Shown here: positions 1 through 8,723 of the stretch, piece by piece
How the letters are laid out: each line of letters begins with the position of its first letter
Numbering within the stretch: position 1 is the stretch's first letter
Assembly: GCA_002497295.1 (NCBI GenBank)
Contig: DANO01000016.1
Span: forward strand, 557 to 19,728
DNA from: Euryarchaeota archaeon UBA171
Lineage (GTDB): Archaea > Thermoplasmatota > Poseidoniia > Poseidoniales > Thalassarchaeaceae
Length of the DNA stretch: 19,172 nt
Direction: 5' to 3'
The notes under the pieces: generated by a model
What the model was told of the DNA's origin: nothing
What the model saw: the letters and a program-made list of their open reading frames with translations, nothing else
The model's database searches: none
Position numbers and translations under genes: made by a program

Positions 1-2787
1 ATCAAGGACGTCGACCCCGAGATTCTCCGCCGCCTTCTAGGGGCAAGGTCGCTGGCAACTGAACTTGATAGCGAGTCCCTCGATACGTATTACCAGTCAA
101 AGGTCGAAGTCCCCTCAGATGCGGAGGGACTCCTCAGGCTAATGGATATAGGCGGGGGTCTGGAAAGGGGGCTGACACACCCCCTATACAACGAGAAACT
201 CTCTGGAATCAGCCTGGATACCATCCGGTCTTGGGTCCACGAATTAGCCGAGCAAGGTAGGATAACCAAGATACGATCTACAGGTAATAACCAGATAGAC
301 GGCAAGTGGTTCTCCCAGAGGATGGCCGGAGTCCACGGCACTCTGGGGGTCCTGTCGGTTTCAGGCGCCTCAGAAATGGACGATTTACGAGAACTCTACA
401 CAGGAGGCCTGTCTTTCGAGATAGCATCGGACTTCACTGGCGGTACGCCGGATAATTGGATGAAGACAGAACTTTCCGACGCAGTAGACTGCTTGCGCCT
501 CAAACTTCTGGATATGCTGGGTTCAGAGGGCCCAAGGACCCTCGATGCAATCTCAGACAGGCTTCCATTCCCCAAGGCGCAGGTAGATGCGGCTCTTCAG
601 GAACTTGAGATGAGGAATCTAGTCGCCATAGGCTTCTTCACCCAGACTGACGAGGGGGAGTATATTCTCAGATTGGATGAATATAGGATAACTGGGGGCA
701 AACTCAACGTTGTCGACTACAGGACCCTCCAGACGCTGATATACAACAAATCATTCGAGCGCAGACTCGAACCTTTGGACGCTATACGCGACCTAGTCTT
801 CGTCCAGAGGAGGGACGAACTCCTTTACAGGGTCAAGGACTATCGATTCAGGGACTGGATCGATATAAAGCATGACAGAGACATCGTAAACGGGCGCCTA
901 CTCCACAATCGAGTTGGATATACGCACCGAAATCAGATACCCCTGCTTCTTGGACTCAGAGCAGAACCATGGCTCGGACCCATGGAGCTGGAACTCTTGG
1001 ATAAGATTCCAGAATCGGGCATAACGAGGACGAAACTCTTGAAGATGTATCCTTCTGGAAAGGAGAATCAGCACGTTCAGAGGACAGTCAAGAGTGCACT
1101 ATCGAATCTCGAGAGGCAACTCGCCACAGTAAAGAGATACGAGAAGGTGCCCAATAGGAAGCGATCAGTATCCTACATCGAGAAGGTACACGGCGCTGTA
1201 GAGCCGATGAGCTTCGAAGATTCCATACATCTCTTGATTGAGAGGATTGGCCCGATAAAGCCACAGATACTCAGGTTCTACGTCAGCAGGCCGGTAGAGG
1301 AACTCGCAGAGGCCCTGAGGGTACTGGAGTCGAGCGGTAGGGTTTCCAAGGTCGTCGCACTTCAGCCCGACCCTACTGACTATTACGCTTCTCCGAAAGA
1401 CGCGGAAAGACTCCTCGCGCCTATGCAGGAAGACAGGTCGATGAGAATACTCTCCCAGTCTGATCCTTTCTGTAGCCGATTCATCCAGGAAGTACGCCTA
1501 GTACTCAGGCAGGGATGGTACAACCCCGTTTTCAAGGGTGTAGACCCAGTTGGTCGGATTCTGATGTTCGTAGTCAATGACTACTTGGAAATAAAAGACG
1601 TCCATGTGCCTCTTAGCTACCTAGGGGAATTCAAGGAAGCATTCGGCGAGATGCTCGATAACTATCGTGACCGACTCGTCGATATTTCGGTACTACACGC
1701 CTTCAACGGGGTACCAGTCCACGACTGTGACGAGAATATCCAATCGGTACTCTCTGATCTCGGCTTTTCTTCAATGGGTGACGGAGAGCGATATCTTCGC
1801 GGAGGGGTGGTCCAGCCGAGACCCAGGTCAGATGCTTACAGGGCCCTATTCCACCATCAGAACATGCATCAAAAGACGAGATGGGAGAATGAGACCATAG
1901 CACTTGAAAACATCACAGAGCTGAGGGATGACTTTGCCCTCAGGGGGAGGTGCGAAATGTATCGCGTTGACTTACAGTCGATGGCCTCCGCGCATCAACT
2001 CCATCAAGGCACAAATCTGAGACATCATCTGATATGGGGGAGATACGGGCATTTCCAGCGACTTCTCACGATAAGAAACTCGGAGCCCCCCGAGGAAGAT
2101 ATGGATGTCATACAATTCTTTGACGAACATCACGATGCGGAACTCTTCATGGAGCGGCATGCTCTGAAAAGATCCGAATTCAGGAAGATAATATCCCCTC
2201 TCGTCCGCTCAGGACACATCGTCCAAGATTACAGGGGTGGGTTCAGGACCGTCCAGCCTCTGAAGAATGTCGACCTCTGGGACGTGAAGCGGAAATATAT
2301 CGAAGACCTCGTAGAGAACTACCCCATACTGACTTTGAAGCAAACCGAGAGGCTTGCAGGATCAGCATTCTCTGCAGAGGAGATATCCGACGTTATGAGG
2401 GGTCTCGAGGAAGAAGGCGTGCTCACTCGAGGTTTCCTGGTGGATGATATGCAAGATGTATGTTGGGGCAGATTAGAGCTCTTGGAAAGCGGAAGCAGCG
2501 CAGTCAAGACTCGAGACTTGGTGATACCCCCAAGCGACGCTCTGATACACTATTTCTCAAGCATCCTCCGTAGTCGATTCGGATACGGCTCAGCATACCT
2601 CGTTTTCCACAAAGAAGAGCCCATTGCGGCATTCAAAGCGAATACCAGGGAAGGGTTGCTGGAAATCACGGATTTCGTAGGGGACTCAGACCTGGAACGG
2701 GAGGCTCTCAGAGTCATGAAGGAATTCGCATGGGAGCACGACATGCCCCTCTCCGGAAAGATATACGAGAGACTACGATCCAGGTGA
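1..2787 (+). CDS. C-terminal part of a large Lhr-like ATP-dependent helicase (5' truncated)
   Basis: The frame is open from the first base to a TGA at 2785-2787, so about 928 C-terminal residues of a longer protein are present and the helicase motor lies outside the window. The first residues (DVDPEILRRL) resemble the linker after the winged-helix/AlkZ-like core of Lhr proteins, and the remainder is a string of winged-helix-like units, as expected for the Lhr C-terminal extension. Two stretches look like AlkZ-like (HTH_42) modules: one with ILSQSDPF near window codon 480, followed by VGRILMFVVNDYLEI, and a second near the C-terminus with LVIPPSDALI followed by AYLVFHKEEPIAAFKAN. Lhr proteins act on DNA or DNA:RNA hybrids in repair. 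No Walker motif is visible here, so the helicase assignment depends on the missing N-terminus. The 3' end overlaps the convergent archaeosortase gene by 15 bases. Confidence 0.55.
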   Translation: MKDVDPEILRRLLGARSLATELDSESLDTYYQSKVEVPSDAEGLLRLMDIGGGLERGLTHPLYNEKLSGISLDTIRSWVHELAEQGRITKIRSTGNNQIDGKWFSQRMAGVHGTLGVLSVSGASEMDDLRELYTGGLSFEIASDFTGGTPDNWMKTELSDAVDCLRLKLLDMLGSEGPRTLDAISDRLPFPKAQVDAALQELEMRNLVAIGFFTQTDEGEYILRLDEYRITGGKLNVVDYRTLQTLIYNKSFERRLEPLDAIRDLVFVQRRDELLYRVKDYRFRDWIDIKHDRDIVNGRLLHNRVGYTHRNQIPLLLGLRAEPWLGPMELELLDKIPESGITRTKLLKMYPSGKENQHVQRTVKSALSNLERQLATVKRYEKVPNRKRSVSYIEKVHGAVEPMSFEDSIHLLIERIGPIKPQILRFYVSRPVEELAEALRVLESSGRVSKVVALQPDPTDYYASPKDAERLLAPMQEDRSMRILSQSDPFCSRFIQEVRLVLRQGWYNPVFKGVDPVGRILMFVVNDYLEIKDVHVPLSYLGEFKEAFGEMLDNYRDRLVDISVLHAFNGVPVHDCDENIQSVLSDLGFSSMGDGERYLRGGVVQPRPRSDAYRALFHHQNMHQKTRWENETIALENITELRDDFALRGRCEMYRVDLQSMASAHQLHQGTNLRHHLIWGRYGHFQRLLTIRNSEPPEEDMDVIQFFDEHHDAELFMERHALKRSEFRKIISPLVRSGHIVQDYRGGFRTVQPLKNVDLWDVKRKYIEDLVENYPILTLKQTERLAGSAFSAEEISDVMRGLEEEGVLTRGFLVDDMQDVCWGRLELLESGSSAVKTRDLVIPPSDALIHYFSSILRSRFGYGSAYLVFHKEEPIAAFKANTREGLLEITDFVGDSDLEREALRVMKEFAWEHDMPLSGKIYERLRSR

Positions 2788-3741
2788 ATCCTTCTTCCTC
2801 AGCGGCAATTCTAGAATCCTCATCACATGGGAGTGGAGCTCCGGGAGGAGGCCAAAGAGTGCCAATGCCATCAAGAACATGGCCCCAAGGCTGGCCACCT
2901 TCGCAGCATAACTGTGCGCGAATTCGAAGATATCCATCCCCAGCCACCGCCAATCTTGATAATTCACATGCAACCACACTATCCCTGCGTTCCTGAAAGC
3001 ATTGAGTATGAATATCGTTGGAACTGAGATGAACAGACCACGCGCCTTTCTCTTCCAACTAACGTCAGACAATGCAACTATCGCTCCGACGAAGACAATC
3101 ATCGATTGCAACGCTGAGCAAGAAAGTATGAACCCGATGCTAACCGGCTGCCCGCCGGAATTCAACATCGGGAGATAGAAACCCCCTTCTCCCAGAGGTT
3201 CGGTTAGGATGGCCCTACTACCACTCCAGTCCGAAGTTAGTACATGGCCATCTTGAGCCAGATCCACCATCATCGGGCCCAATGAGTATGAACCGGCCCC
3301 GGAAGCCTTTAGCCACCAGACCGTGATTGAACCCGTCATCTCTACGAACCCCATGTTAAGTGCGGGTATGGCGTATACGACATAGTATGGTATGACACTC
3401 CAAGCAACCGCGCCCCGTAGCCAAACCAGAGTCGGATCTAATCGCGAACCATTCATCTCGACATACGCCAGAACAACACTTGCAGGGAGACAAATCGAAG
3501 TCATAATCACAAGGACGGGGTCTTCAATCTCCACATAGTGCTCTGCCAAGAGATATACGGAAATTCCTGATAGTAGCCATCCGATTGCAGCATACACGGA
3601 GCGTCCCTCTGATTTCTTCCTGTGAAACTCAATCGCTAGAAAGAGAGCGCCCATCATGGTCATGAAGATTCGCATCATCTCAGGATGTACGCCCACAGCC
3701 TCCGAAAAGTGGTCGACTATGAGGCCGATAGGCTCCTTCAT
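2773..3741 (-). CDS. Archaeosortase/exosortase-family transpeptidase
   Basis: This is a multi-spanning membrane protein of 322 residues when started at the ATG at 3739-3741; a TTG nine bases further upstream (3750) is an alternative with a GAGG motif just ahead of it. Archaeosortases cleave a C-terminal sorting signal of surface proteins (such as PGF-CTERM) and attach the protein to a lipid. The catalytic triad of the family is visible in order: Cys208 in FILSCSALQSMIVFVG, Arg250 in ILNAFRNAGIVW and His276 in FEFAHSYAAKVASL, each at a membrane-segment edge. The residue two after the Cys is Ala where Gly is common in the family. A loop of about 60 residues precedes the catalytic segment. The gene is convergent with the Lhr-like gene and divergent from a glycosyltransferase, which fits a cell-surface role. 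No substrate with a recognisable sorting signal lies in the window. Confidence 0.8.
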   Translation of the reverse strand: MKEPIGLIVDHFSEAVGVHPEMMRIFMTMMGALFLAIEFHRKKSEGRSVYAAIGWLLSGISVYLLAEHYVEIEDPVLVIMTSICLPASVVLAYVEMNGSRLDPTLVWLRGAVAWSVIPYYVVYAIPALNMGFVEMTGSITVWWLKASGAGSYSLGPMMVDLAQDGHVLTSDWSGSRAILTEPLGEGGFYLPMLNSGGQPVSIGFILSCSALQSMIVFVGAIVALSDVSWKRKARGLFISVPTIFILNAFRNAGIVWLHVNYQDWRWLGMDIFEFAHSYAAKVASLGAMFLMALALFGLLPELHSHVMRILELPLRKKDSPGS

Positions 3742-3785
3742 GGCACTCAACTACCCTCAAGGCGTATAGAGGATGCCCGAATCCG

Positions 3786-4889
3786 ATGACCGTGCGACGC
3801 GATGAAGGAGGGGATTCCCTGGCGACGGTCCTGATTCCAACGATCAATAATCCGCAAGAACTCAGAGTCGTGCTCGAGCATCTACTCAAGGATTCGGACG
3901 GAACCTACGACATCATAGTCATCGATTCAAGTAGCAATTTGGAAACATCCGACTTGTGTTTAGAATTGGGGGTGGAACGAATCGCGGATTCTAGCCATAC
4001 TAGGGCAGATGCATGTAACAACGGCCTCTCTGTAGTGGAAACCCCCTATACGCTCTTCACTGATGATGATGTCATACCTCCACCTGGATGGGTCAAGAGT
4101 TTGGTTAAGTGGTTCGATAGGGGACATGTAGCAGGCGTGGGTGGTACGAATTTTGCACCTGAAGAGGATCCATGGCTGTCTAAATGCACAGATGTAGCAT
4201 TTGGAGCACGCGTCATGACCGCCGGAACTAGGTACGGTGCAAGGCCGGATGCAGAGCTCGTCGAAGTCACGCACAACCCTGGTGTGAATGTCGCATATAG
4301 GACTGAAGTACTCAGAGAAGTCGGGGGTTTCGATCAAGGCGCCATAGGTGCTGAGGACGTCTTGCTCGATTCGAAGATAGTAAGAGCCGGTCATCGACTA
4401 TTTTTGGACCCATCATGCACCATGCCCCATCGACGTCGTCCGGCCATCATCCCCATGATGAAGCAGATTCGAAATTATGGCTATGTACGCAGACTTGCTA
4501 TTGATAGGGAACCCTCACTCAGATCACCCACACATAGGGCCGTTCAGATGTTTCCTTTTTTCGCTACTATTGCCACTCTAGCTTTGATCTACGGGGCAGC
4601 CAGTGGCGGGGCACAGTGGGATCTCTGGTTCACGCTTGAGGGCGAATGGAACCTCTCAAGAGCATCGTTTCACTTTTCCTTGGGTGCAACGTCGTTCTAC
4701 TTCTTTGTGTGCATACTCGGTGCCGCCCTAGGAACTTCTCCTCACAGGTCTTTAAGCACCGTATTCGCATCCTGTATCACCATACCAGCAGCACATCTAG
4801 CTTACGGATGGGGGATGATGAAGGCCGAGTGGGGCCTTCTGAGAGGCTCTGTTTCGATCGTGGCAATCGATGATAAGGAGCGTTCCTGA
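3786..4889 (+). CDS. Family 2 (GT-A) glycosyltransferase with C-terminal membrane anchor
   Basis: This 367-residue protein starts with a typical GT2 nucleotide-sugar binding region (VLIPTINNPQELRVVLEHLL, then YDIIVIDSSS). The metal-binding DxD-type motif is FTDDDVIPPPGW with Asp93-95. The acceptor-side motif NPGVNVAYRTEVLREVGGFD is followed by the acidic GAEDVLLD (Glu190-Asp191), the usual catalytic-base position. Three hydrophobic segments near residues 253-271, 294-316 and 325-343 anchor it in the membrane. It probably transfers sugars to a lipid carrier or surface glycan; donor and acceptor cannot be read from the sequence. The start codon lies about 45 bases from the divergent archaeosortase start, so they share a short regulatory region. 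Its stop (TGA, 4887-4889) overlaps the tiaS ATG by one base, indicating co-transcription. Confidence 0.85.
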   Translation: MTVRRDEGGDSLATVLIPTINNPQELRVVLEHLLKDSDGTYDIIVIDSSSNLETSDLCLELGVERIADSSHTRADACNNGLSVVETPYTLFTDDDVIPPPGWVKSLVKWFDRGHVAGVGGTNFAPEEDPWLSKCTDVAFGARVMTAGTRYGARPDAELVEVTHNPGVNVAYRTEVLREVGGFDQGAIGAEDVLLDSKIVRAGHRLFLDPSCTMPHRRRPAIIPMMKQIRNYGYVRRLAIDREPSLRSPTHRAVQMFPFFATIATLALIYGAASGGAQWDLWFTLEGEWNLSRASFHFSLGATSFYFFVCILGAALGTSPHRSLSTVFASCITIPAAHLAYGWGMMKAEWGLLRGSVSIVAIDDKERS

Positions 4890-6151
4890 TGCCCAATTCG
4901 GAACGAGTCATTGTGAGGATAGGGCTGGATGACACAGACCATCCAGAAGGCGGTTGCACGACATACGACTTGAATGAACTATCTAGGCAGCTCATAAGCG
5001 ATATCGACTCTGCACAAGAGATTGAGAGGAGGCTGGTTAGGTTGTGGCCTTTTGCTGAACGGAGAACTAGGGGGAATGCCGCATTATGCCTCTTGATCTC
5101 AATCAATGCCACGGATATCGAGAAACTGTACGAAACTCTTCAGCATTGGATACCAGAGCCAGATAATTCAGAAATTGAGAATGCATCAAGACCAGCCATC
5201 GTAGTCGGGCTGGGAAGTGCCCCTGCGTCATGGTACTGGGAAACAGTCAGGGGTTACGTGGCTCTCGATGATAGATTATCATCCATCGAGGCATCCGATT
5301 ATCGAGTAATTACCCGCAGCGACAGGCCCTACGGCGCAATTGGCGCATCGGCAGCCATAGCATGGGCTGCCTCTGAATTTACATGGGAACTCGTTGCTTG
5401 GAGATACCCGAATCGCATAGGCAGCCCAAGGGCAGTCGACGCTGAACTCATCGGATCTATATCTGTCAAACATCCGGGCACATTTGCTAACAGGGACCCT
5501 ACTACTGGAAGATGCCTGATCGCCCCAAGGACACCCTGCCCAGTCCTTTATGGGATAAGAGGTCTCAACGAGTCTTCAGTAATCGATGCGCATAATGACC
5601 TGCAATCGTATGATTCCATCGAGGAGAGTATAGAATACGGGATTCACAAGACGAATCAATGCAGCGATGACCATCTCGAGAATACGTTCGTCGGGACTGT
5701 GACCAGTGAGCCCGTTATCGGCCCAGGAGGACATGTCTCTCTGACAGCGATGTCAAGGGGAAAGAGCGAGACCATTCTCGCATTCAAAGAAGGAGGACCA
5801 GTAAATACAGAGGTCCGATTAATGCGTGCCGGGGACATCATATGTTGGGCCGGCCTCCGTTCGCCCGACGATTCAATACATCTCGAGAGAGTGTGTTTGA
5901 TTGATCCGGTTCCTGTTATCAAAAACCGACCTAAATGCTGTGGCACTGCTATGAAAAGCGCAGGTAAGGGATCCGTGCTTCGATGCTCAAAATGCGAGAA
6001 GAAACGCAAGAGGTCATGGGTATCCAAGCCTCTTCGAAACGTAGGTCTGTGGGCCGAGCCGCCTCCCAGCCACAGGAGGCACATAGCAAAACCACTCTCT
6101 GAGGGGCCTCCGGATACTACTGCCAGAATGCCTACTGAATTGCCCTCCTAA
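4889..6151 (+). CDS. tiaS: tRNA(Ile2) 2-agmatinylcytidine (agmatidine) synthetase TiaS
   Basis: TiaS converts the wobble cytidine-34 of archaeal tRNA-Ile2 (anticodon CAU) to agmatidine, using agmatine and ATP, so that AUA is read as isoleucine. The 420-residue protein shows the family signature near its N-terminus, IGLDDTDHPEGGCTTY (Asp14, Asp15, Asp17), then RRLVRLWPF...RTRGNAAL, the conserved GYVALDD...RSDRPYGAIGA segment and RTPCPVLYGIRG. An OB-fold-like stretch starts at FVGTVTSEPVIG (about residue 267), and a C-terminal zinc ribbon contains Cys350, Cys351, Cys366 and Cys369. The first zinc knuckle is an adjacent Cys-Cys pair rather than the usual CxxC. AAGGAG lies 8 bases upstream of the ATG, inside the glycosyltransferase gene, and the two genes overlap by one base. 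A Pro/Arg-rich tail of about 40 residues follows the zinc ribbon. Confidence 0.93.
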   Translation: MPNSERVIVRIGLDDTDHPEGGCTTYDLNELSRQLISDIDSAQEIERRLVRLWPFAERRTRGNAALCLLISINATDIEKLYETLQHWIPEPDNSEIENASRPAIVVGLGSAPASWYWETVRGYVALDDRLSSIEASDYRVITRSDRPYGAIGASAAIAWAASEFTWELVAWRYPNRIGSPRAVDAELIGSISVKHPGTFANRDPTTGRCLIAPRTPCPVLYGIRGLNESSVIDAHNDLQSYDSIEESIEYGIHKTNQCSDDHLENTFVGTVTSEPVIGPGGHVSLTAMSRGKSETILAFKEGGPVNTEVRLMRAGDIICWAGLRSPDDSIHLERVCLIDPVPVIKNRPKCCGTAMKSAGKGSVLRCSKCEKKRKRSWVSKPLRNVGLWAEPPPSHRRHIAKPLSEGPPDTTARMPTELPS

Positions 6152-6188
6152 CCAAAGTGATTATCCGGTCGATGGCCACCACGATATC

Positions 6189-6425
6189 ATGGTCACTATT
6201 CTGGGCGAAGGCGCGGCAGCAGACATTGCCCTGGTAGCCCTCACTATGGTTGCTATTTTCCTAGTCTACAGGATCCTCTCGGGTAGGCCCAAATTCGTCG
6301 AGGATGCTGACGAGAGAGTCCCCGAACATCTGAGATCCAAGGAACTCACAGAGCCATCCGAAGAGGCTCTCGAGGACTTGGACCGTCTGATGGGTGAAAA
6401 TGCTCTTCCAGATGATGAAGAGTGA
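6189..6425 (+). CDS. Small single-span membrane protein with acidic tail
   Basis: This is a 78-residue protein of unknown function. Residues about 11-28 (DIALVALTMVAIFLVYRIL) form one transmembrane helix, followed by a basic spot (SGRPKF) that suggests the tail is cytoplasmic. The remaining 45 residues are strongly acidic (VEDADERVPEHL, EEALEDLDRLMGENALPDDEE) and probably helical. It starts 37 bases after tiaS on the same strand, so it may belong to the same transcript. No clear Shine-Dalgarno sequence precedes the ATG. No family was recognised; the compact organisation and protein-like composition support it as a real gene. Confidence 0.6.
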   Translation: MVTILGEGAAADIALVALTMVAIFLVYRILSGRPKFVEDADERVPEHLRSKELTEPSEEALEDLDRLMGENALPDDEE

Positions 6426-6500
6426 GTTGATCGACCCGTCTGTAAATTGAGATTTCACTAGGACATAGAATACAACGGGCCAATCAAAGGGTAAGTACGA

Positions 6501-6761
6501 TCATTCTACCGCTTTCAATGCGGCCCGCGCCTCGCGCTTCTTCCTGTTCTGACGCTTCTTGTACAAAGGGTAAATTGGCCACTTGGCGAATCCCGTCCAC
6601 ATGACTATGAAAATGAGTGTCGTCGAAACCCACTTATCGATAGATGCATCCCAAACCGTATCTATCAGTCCATAGTGGAAGTACGCGATCCTAGAATGGT
6701 AGACAACCAACACAAGCGCAAATGCCAAATGGACATATCTCCAAGCATTATTCCAGTTCAT
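6501..6761 (-). CDS. Small two-helix membrane protein
   Basis: The chosen start is the ATG at 6759-6761, giving 86 residues (MNWNNAWRYVHLAF...). A GTG in frame at 6798-6800 would add 13 residues, but it sits directly beside the TATA-like sequence and is less likely. Two hydrophobic segments are visible, YVHLAFALVLVVYHSRIAYF and WVSTTLIFIVMWTGFAKWPIY, followed by a very basic tail (YKKRQNRKKREARAALK) that should be cytoplasmic. No family was recognised. The gene is convergent with the small acidic-tail gene and divergent from the TPR-like gene, sharing an AT-rich promoter region with the latter. Confidence 0.6.
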   Translation of the reverse strand: MNWNNAWRYVHLAFALVLVVYHSRIAYFHYGLIDTVWDASIDKWVSTTLIFIVMWTGFAKWPIYPLYKKRQNRKKREARAALKAVE

Positions 6762-6800
6762 AACACACAAAACTTGATTTTGGTAATTATTCTTTCTCAC

Positions 6801-6828
6801 ATATAGTATATCCTAGACGGAGTTATAT
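6801..6828. promoter_or_regulatory. Divergent TATA-like promoter elements
   Basis: The 89-base gap between the divergent genes contains two AT-rich boxes. TTATAT at 6823-6828 lies 25 bases upstream of the plus-strand ATG at 6851, the spacing expected for an archaeal TATA box driving a leaderless transcript, and no Shine-Dalgarno motif precedes that ATG. ATATAGTATAT at 6801-6811 reads as ATATACTATAT on the minus strand. It would place a start site about 20 bases before the ATG at 6761. These are position-based predictions. Confidence 0.45.
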
Positions 6829-6850
6829 TGACTCCTCAATCCGGTCAGGT

Positions 6851-8605
6851 ATGAGTTATGCACCTGAAGGATATGATTTCGGAGAACAAGAGAATTATTC
6901 ATTCGCAATGAACGTGACTTGCGCCAACGATGACGCACGGAAAATGTTCGTCGAAGCCTTTGGTCACATGTTGAATTACAACCATGAGCAAGCAATCGCC
7001 TGTTTCTCGGCATGCACCGAGGAAGACCCGAACTGCGCTATGGCTTGGTGGGGTATTTCTTACTGCGTATCCTCCAATTACAATTGGGCCCCGGGCCTCG
7101 GATCTGGACACGATTCCATTCAACAGGCTCTTTCAGTGATGGGCCATTGCACAGAGCTGGAACAAGATTTGATTCGAGCTTTGTCAACCCGTCACTCGGC
7201 AGAGGCTCGCGATGCAGCAGACCCGTCTGTGCTGAATATGGGCAATGACCCTGAATTGAATGTCGCCTTTGCCGAGGCTATGGCGCCATTGTACGAAAAG
7301 TATGAGGGGAATTTGGACGTGACTGCCATCTATGTGGAGGCTTTGATGAATCTGAAGGCCTGGCAATTGTGGGATAAGAATACAGACACGGGGGAAATCA
7401 CCCCTGCCGATGACAACACGCTACTGCTTGTGAAGATCATGGAAGAGGCCTTCGAGAGCAGTGATGAAGCGAAGATACACCCTGCTTTGTGCCACTTGTA
7501 CTGCCACGCTCTGGAACTGTCACCCTTCCCGGAGAAGGCTCTTCCAGCTGCTGATGTTTTGCGCACTTGTATGCCCGGGCTCGGACATCTTGTTCACATG
7601 CCATCCCACATCGACGCATGGGTCGGTCAGTGGAAAGAGGCCATAGAGTGCAATATAGCCGCTGTCGAGGCCGATGACAGATATGTCGAGATCACTGGCA
7701 ACGAATCGCAGTTCTACAAGTTCTATCGTATGCACAACCATCACTTCATTGTCTGGTGCGCGATGTTCGATGGACAGTATGAGACTGCATTGAAATATGC
7801 TAGGAAAGCTGTCGATACCCTCCCTGCTGGAGATGAGAACAGTGGCGCGCAGTTCATGCTCGCCGGCATCATTCCGATGGGGGCTATCTTCTTGGAATCG
7901 TATGTCACCATGCCTTGGCATGTGATGGTCAGATTCGGCAAGTGGGACGAAATAATCGCCGAACCCATGTACTCTGACAAGGACGTCTTCCCAGCAACTA
8001 TCGCTACTCAGCATTATGCCCGTGGCGTGGCCTATGCCTCCAAGGGCATGGTTAAGGAGGCAGAGGCTGAACAGGTCCTCTTCAAGCAGGCCCTTCAGAA
8101 TCCAGCACTCGCAGGCCGTCTGATGCATAACAATTTCATGTATCAGGATCCTGCAGAGGGCCCCTCGATACTCAATGTCAATGACGCCATTCTCGAAGCC
8201 GAGATCGAATATCGGAGGCAGTACATCTCTAAGGAAAACGGGTCATCCTACGACTTCTCCGCTGCATTCCAAGAGCTACGACGCGGAGTCGATCTGTCGC
8301 TGAACCTAGCTTACAATGAGCCATGGGGGCAAATGCAGCCTGTTCGCCATATCCTAGGCGCACTGCTCCTTGAACAAGGCGAGGTAGAAGAAGCCGAGGA
8401 AGTGTACCGTGCTGACATCGAACTATGGAAAGACAACATGTGGGGCTTGCTCGGACTGAAGCTCTGCCTCGAGGCTCGGGGTGATGAGACTGGCGAACTA
8501 GAGAAGGTCGCCAAGTTGTTTGAGGAAAGAAGCGTTAGAGCCGACATCAAACCGGCAAAGACATGCTTCTGCGCCCAAGAAAGTGTCGAGAAGTCCTGCT
8601 GTTAG
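6851..8605 (+). CDS. Large TPR-like helical-repeat protein with conserved His motifs and Cys-rich C-terminus
   Basis: This 584-residue soluble protein is built of helical pairs of TPR type, for example FGHMLNYNHEQAIACFSACT with EDPNCAMAWWG near residues 37-68 and a C-terminal LGALLLEQGEVEEAEEVYRA repeat. The middle carries motifs I associate with a bacterial family of long TPR proteins: HPALCHLYCHALELS (from His210), GHLVHMPSHIDAWVGQW (His246, His249, His253) and MHNHHF (His295, 297, 298). Such invariant His residues are unusual in plain TPR scaffolds and suggest a buried metal or catalytic site. The protein ends with Cys572-x-Cys574 and Cys583-Cys584, a candidate metal or redox motif. No signal peptide or membrane helix is visible, so it is probably cytoplasmic. 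A TATA-like box 25 bases upstream of the ATG suggests leaderless expression. The biochemical function is unknown. Confidence 0.8.
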   Translation: MSYAPEGYDFGEQENYSFAMNVTCANDDARKMFVEAFGHMLNYNHEQAIACFSACTEEDPNCAMAWWGISYCVSSNYNWAPGLGSGHDSIQQALSVMGHCTELEQDLIRALSTRHSAEARDAADPSVLNMGNDPELNVAFAEAMAPLYEKYEGNLDVTAIYVEALMNLKAWQLWDKNTDTGEITPADDNTLLLVKIMEEAFESSDEAKIHPALCHLYCHALELSPFPEKALPAADVLRTCMPGLGHLVHMPSHIDAWVGQWKEAIECNIAAVEADDRYVEITGNESQFYKFYRMHNHHFIVWCAMFDGQYETALKYARKAVDTLPAGDENSGAQFMLAGIIPMGAIFLESYVTMPWHVMVRFGKWDEIIAEPMYSDKDVFPATIATQHYARGVAYASKGMVKEAEAEQVLFKQALQNPALAGRLMHNNFMYQDPAEGPSILNVNDAILEAEIEYRRQYISKENGSSYDFSAAFQELRRGVDLSLNLAYNEPWGQMQPVRHILGALLLEQGEVEEAEEVYRADIELWKDNMWGLLGLKLCLEARGDETGELEKVAKLFEERSVRADIKPAKTCFCAQESVEKSCC

Positions 8606-8723
8606 GGGCTCAGTTGTAGAATTGGCTAGTGATTTCTCCCAGAGGGGCAATGGCTTTGAAAAGCCAGATCATGACGCCACGCAATTCACACACAAACAAC
8701 CTGTGAAAACGAGGTCATGAACA

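Noticed and set aside
3960..4394. Minus-strand open frame of 144 codons opposite the glycosyltransferase
   Set aside because: The glycosyltransferase motifs DDD and GAED are encoded here on the other strand.
7520..8128. Minus-strand open frame of 202 codons opposite the TPR-like gene
   Set aside because: The plus-strand protein has clear family motifs throughout this stretch, so the antisense frame is a shadow.
8651..8666. Perfect hairpin TGGCTT-TGAA-AAGCCA in the gap after the TPR-like gene
   Set aside because: The stem is only 6 bp with no following T-run, and archaeal termination does not need a hairpin; it may be chance.
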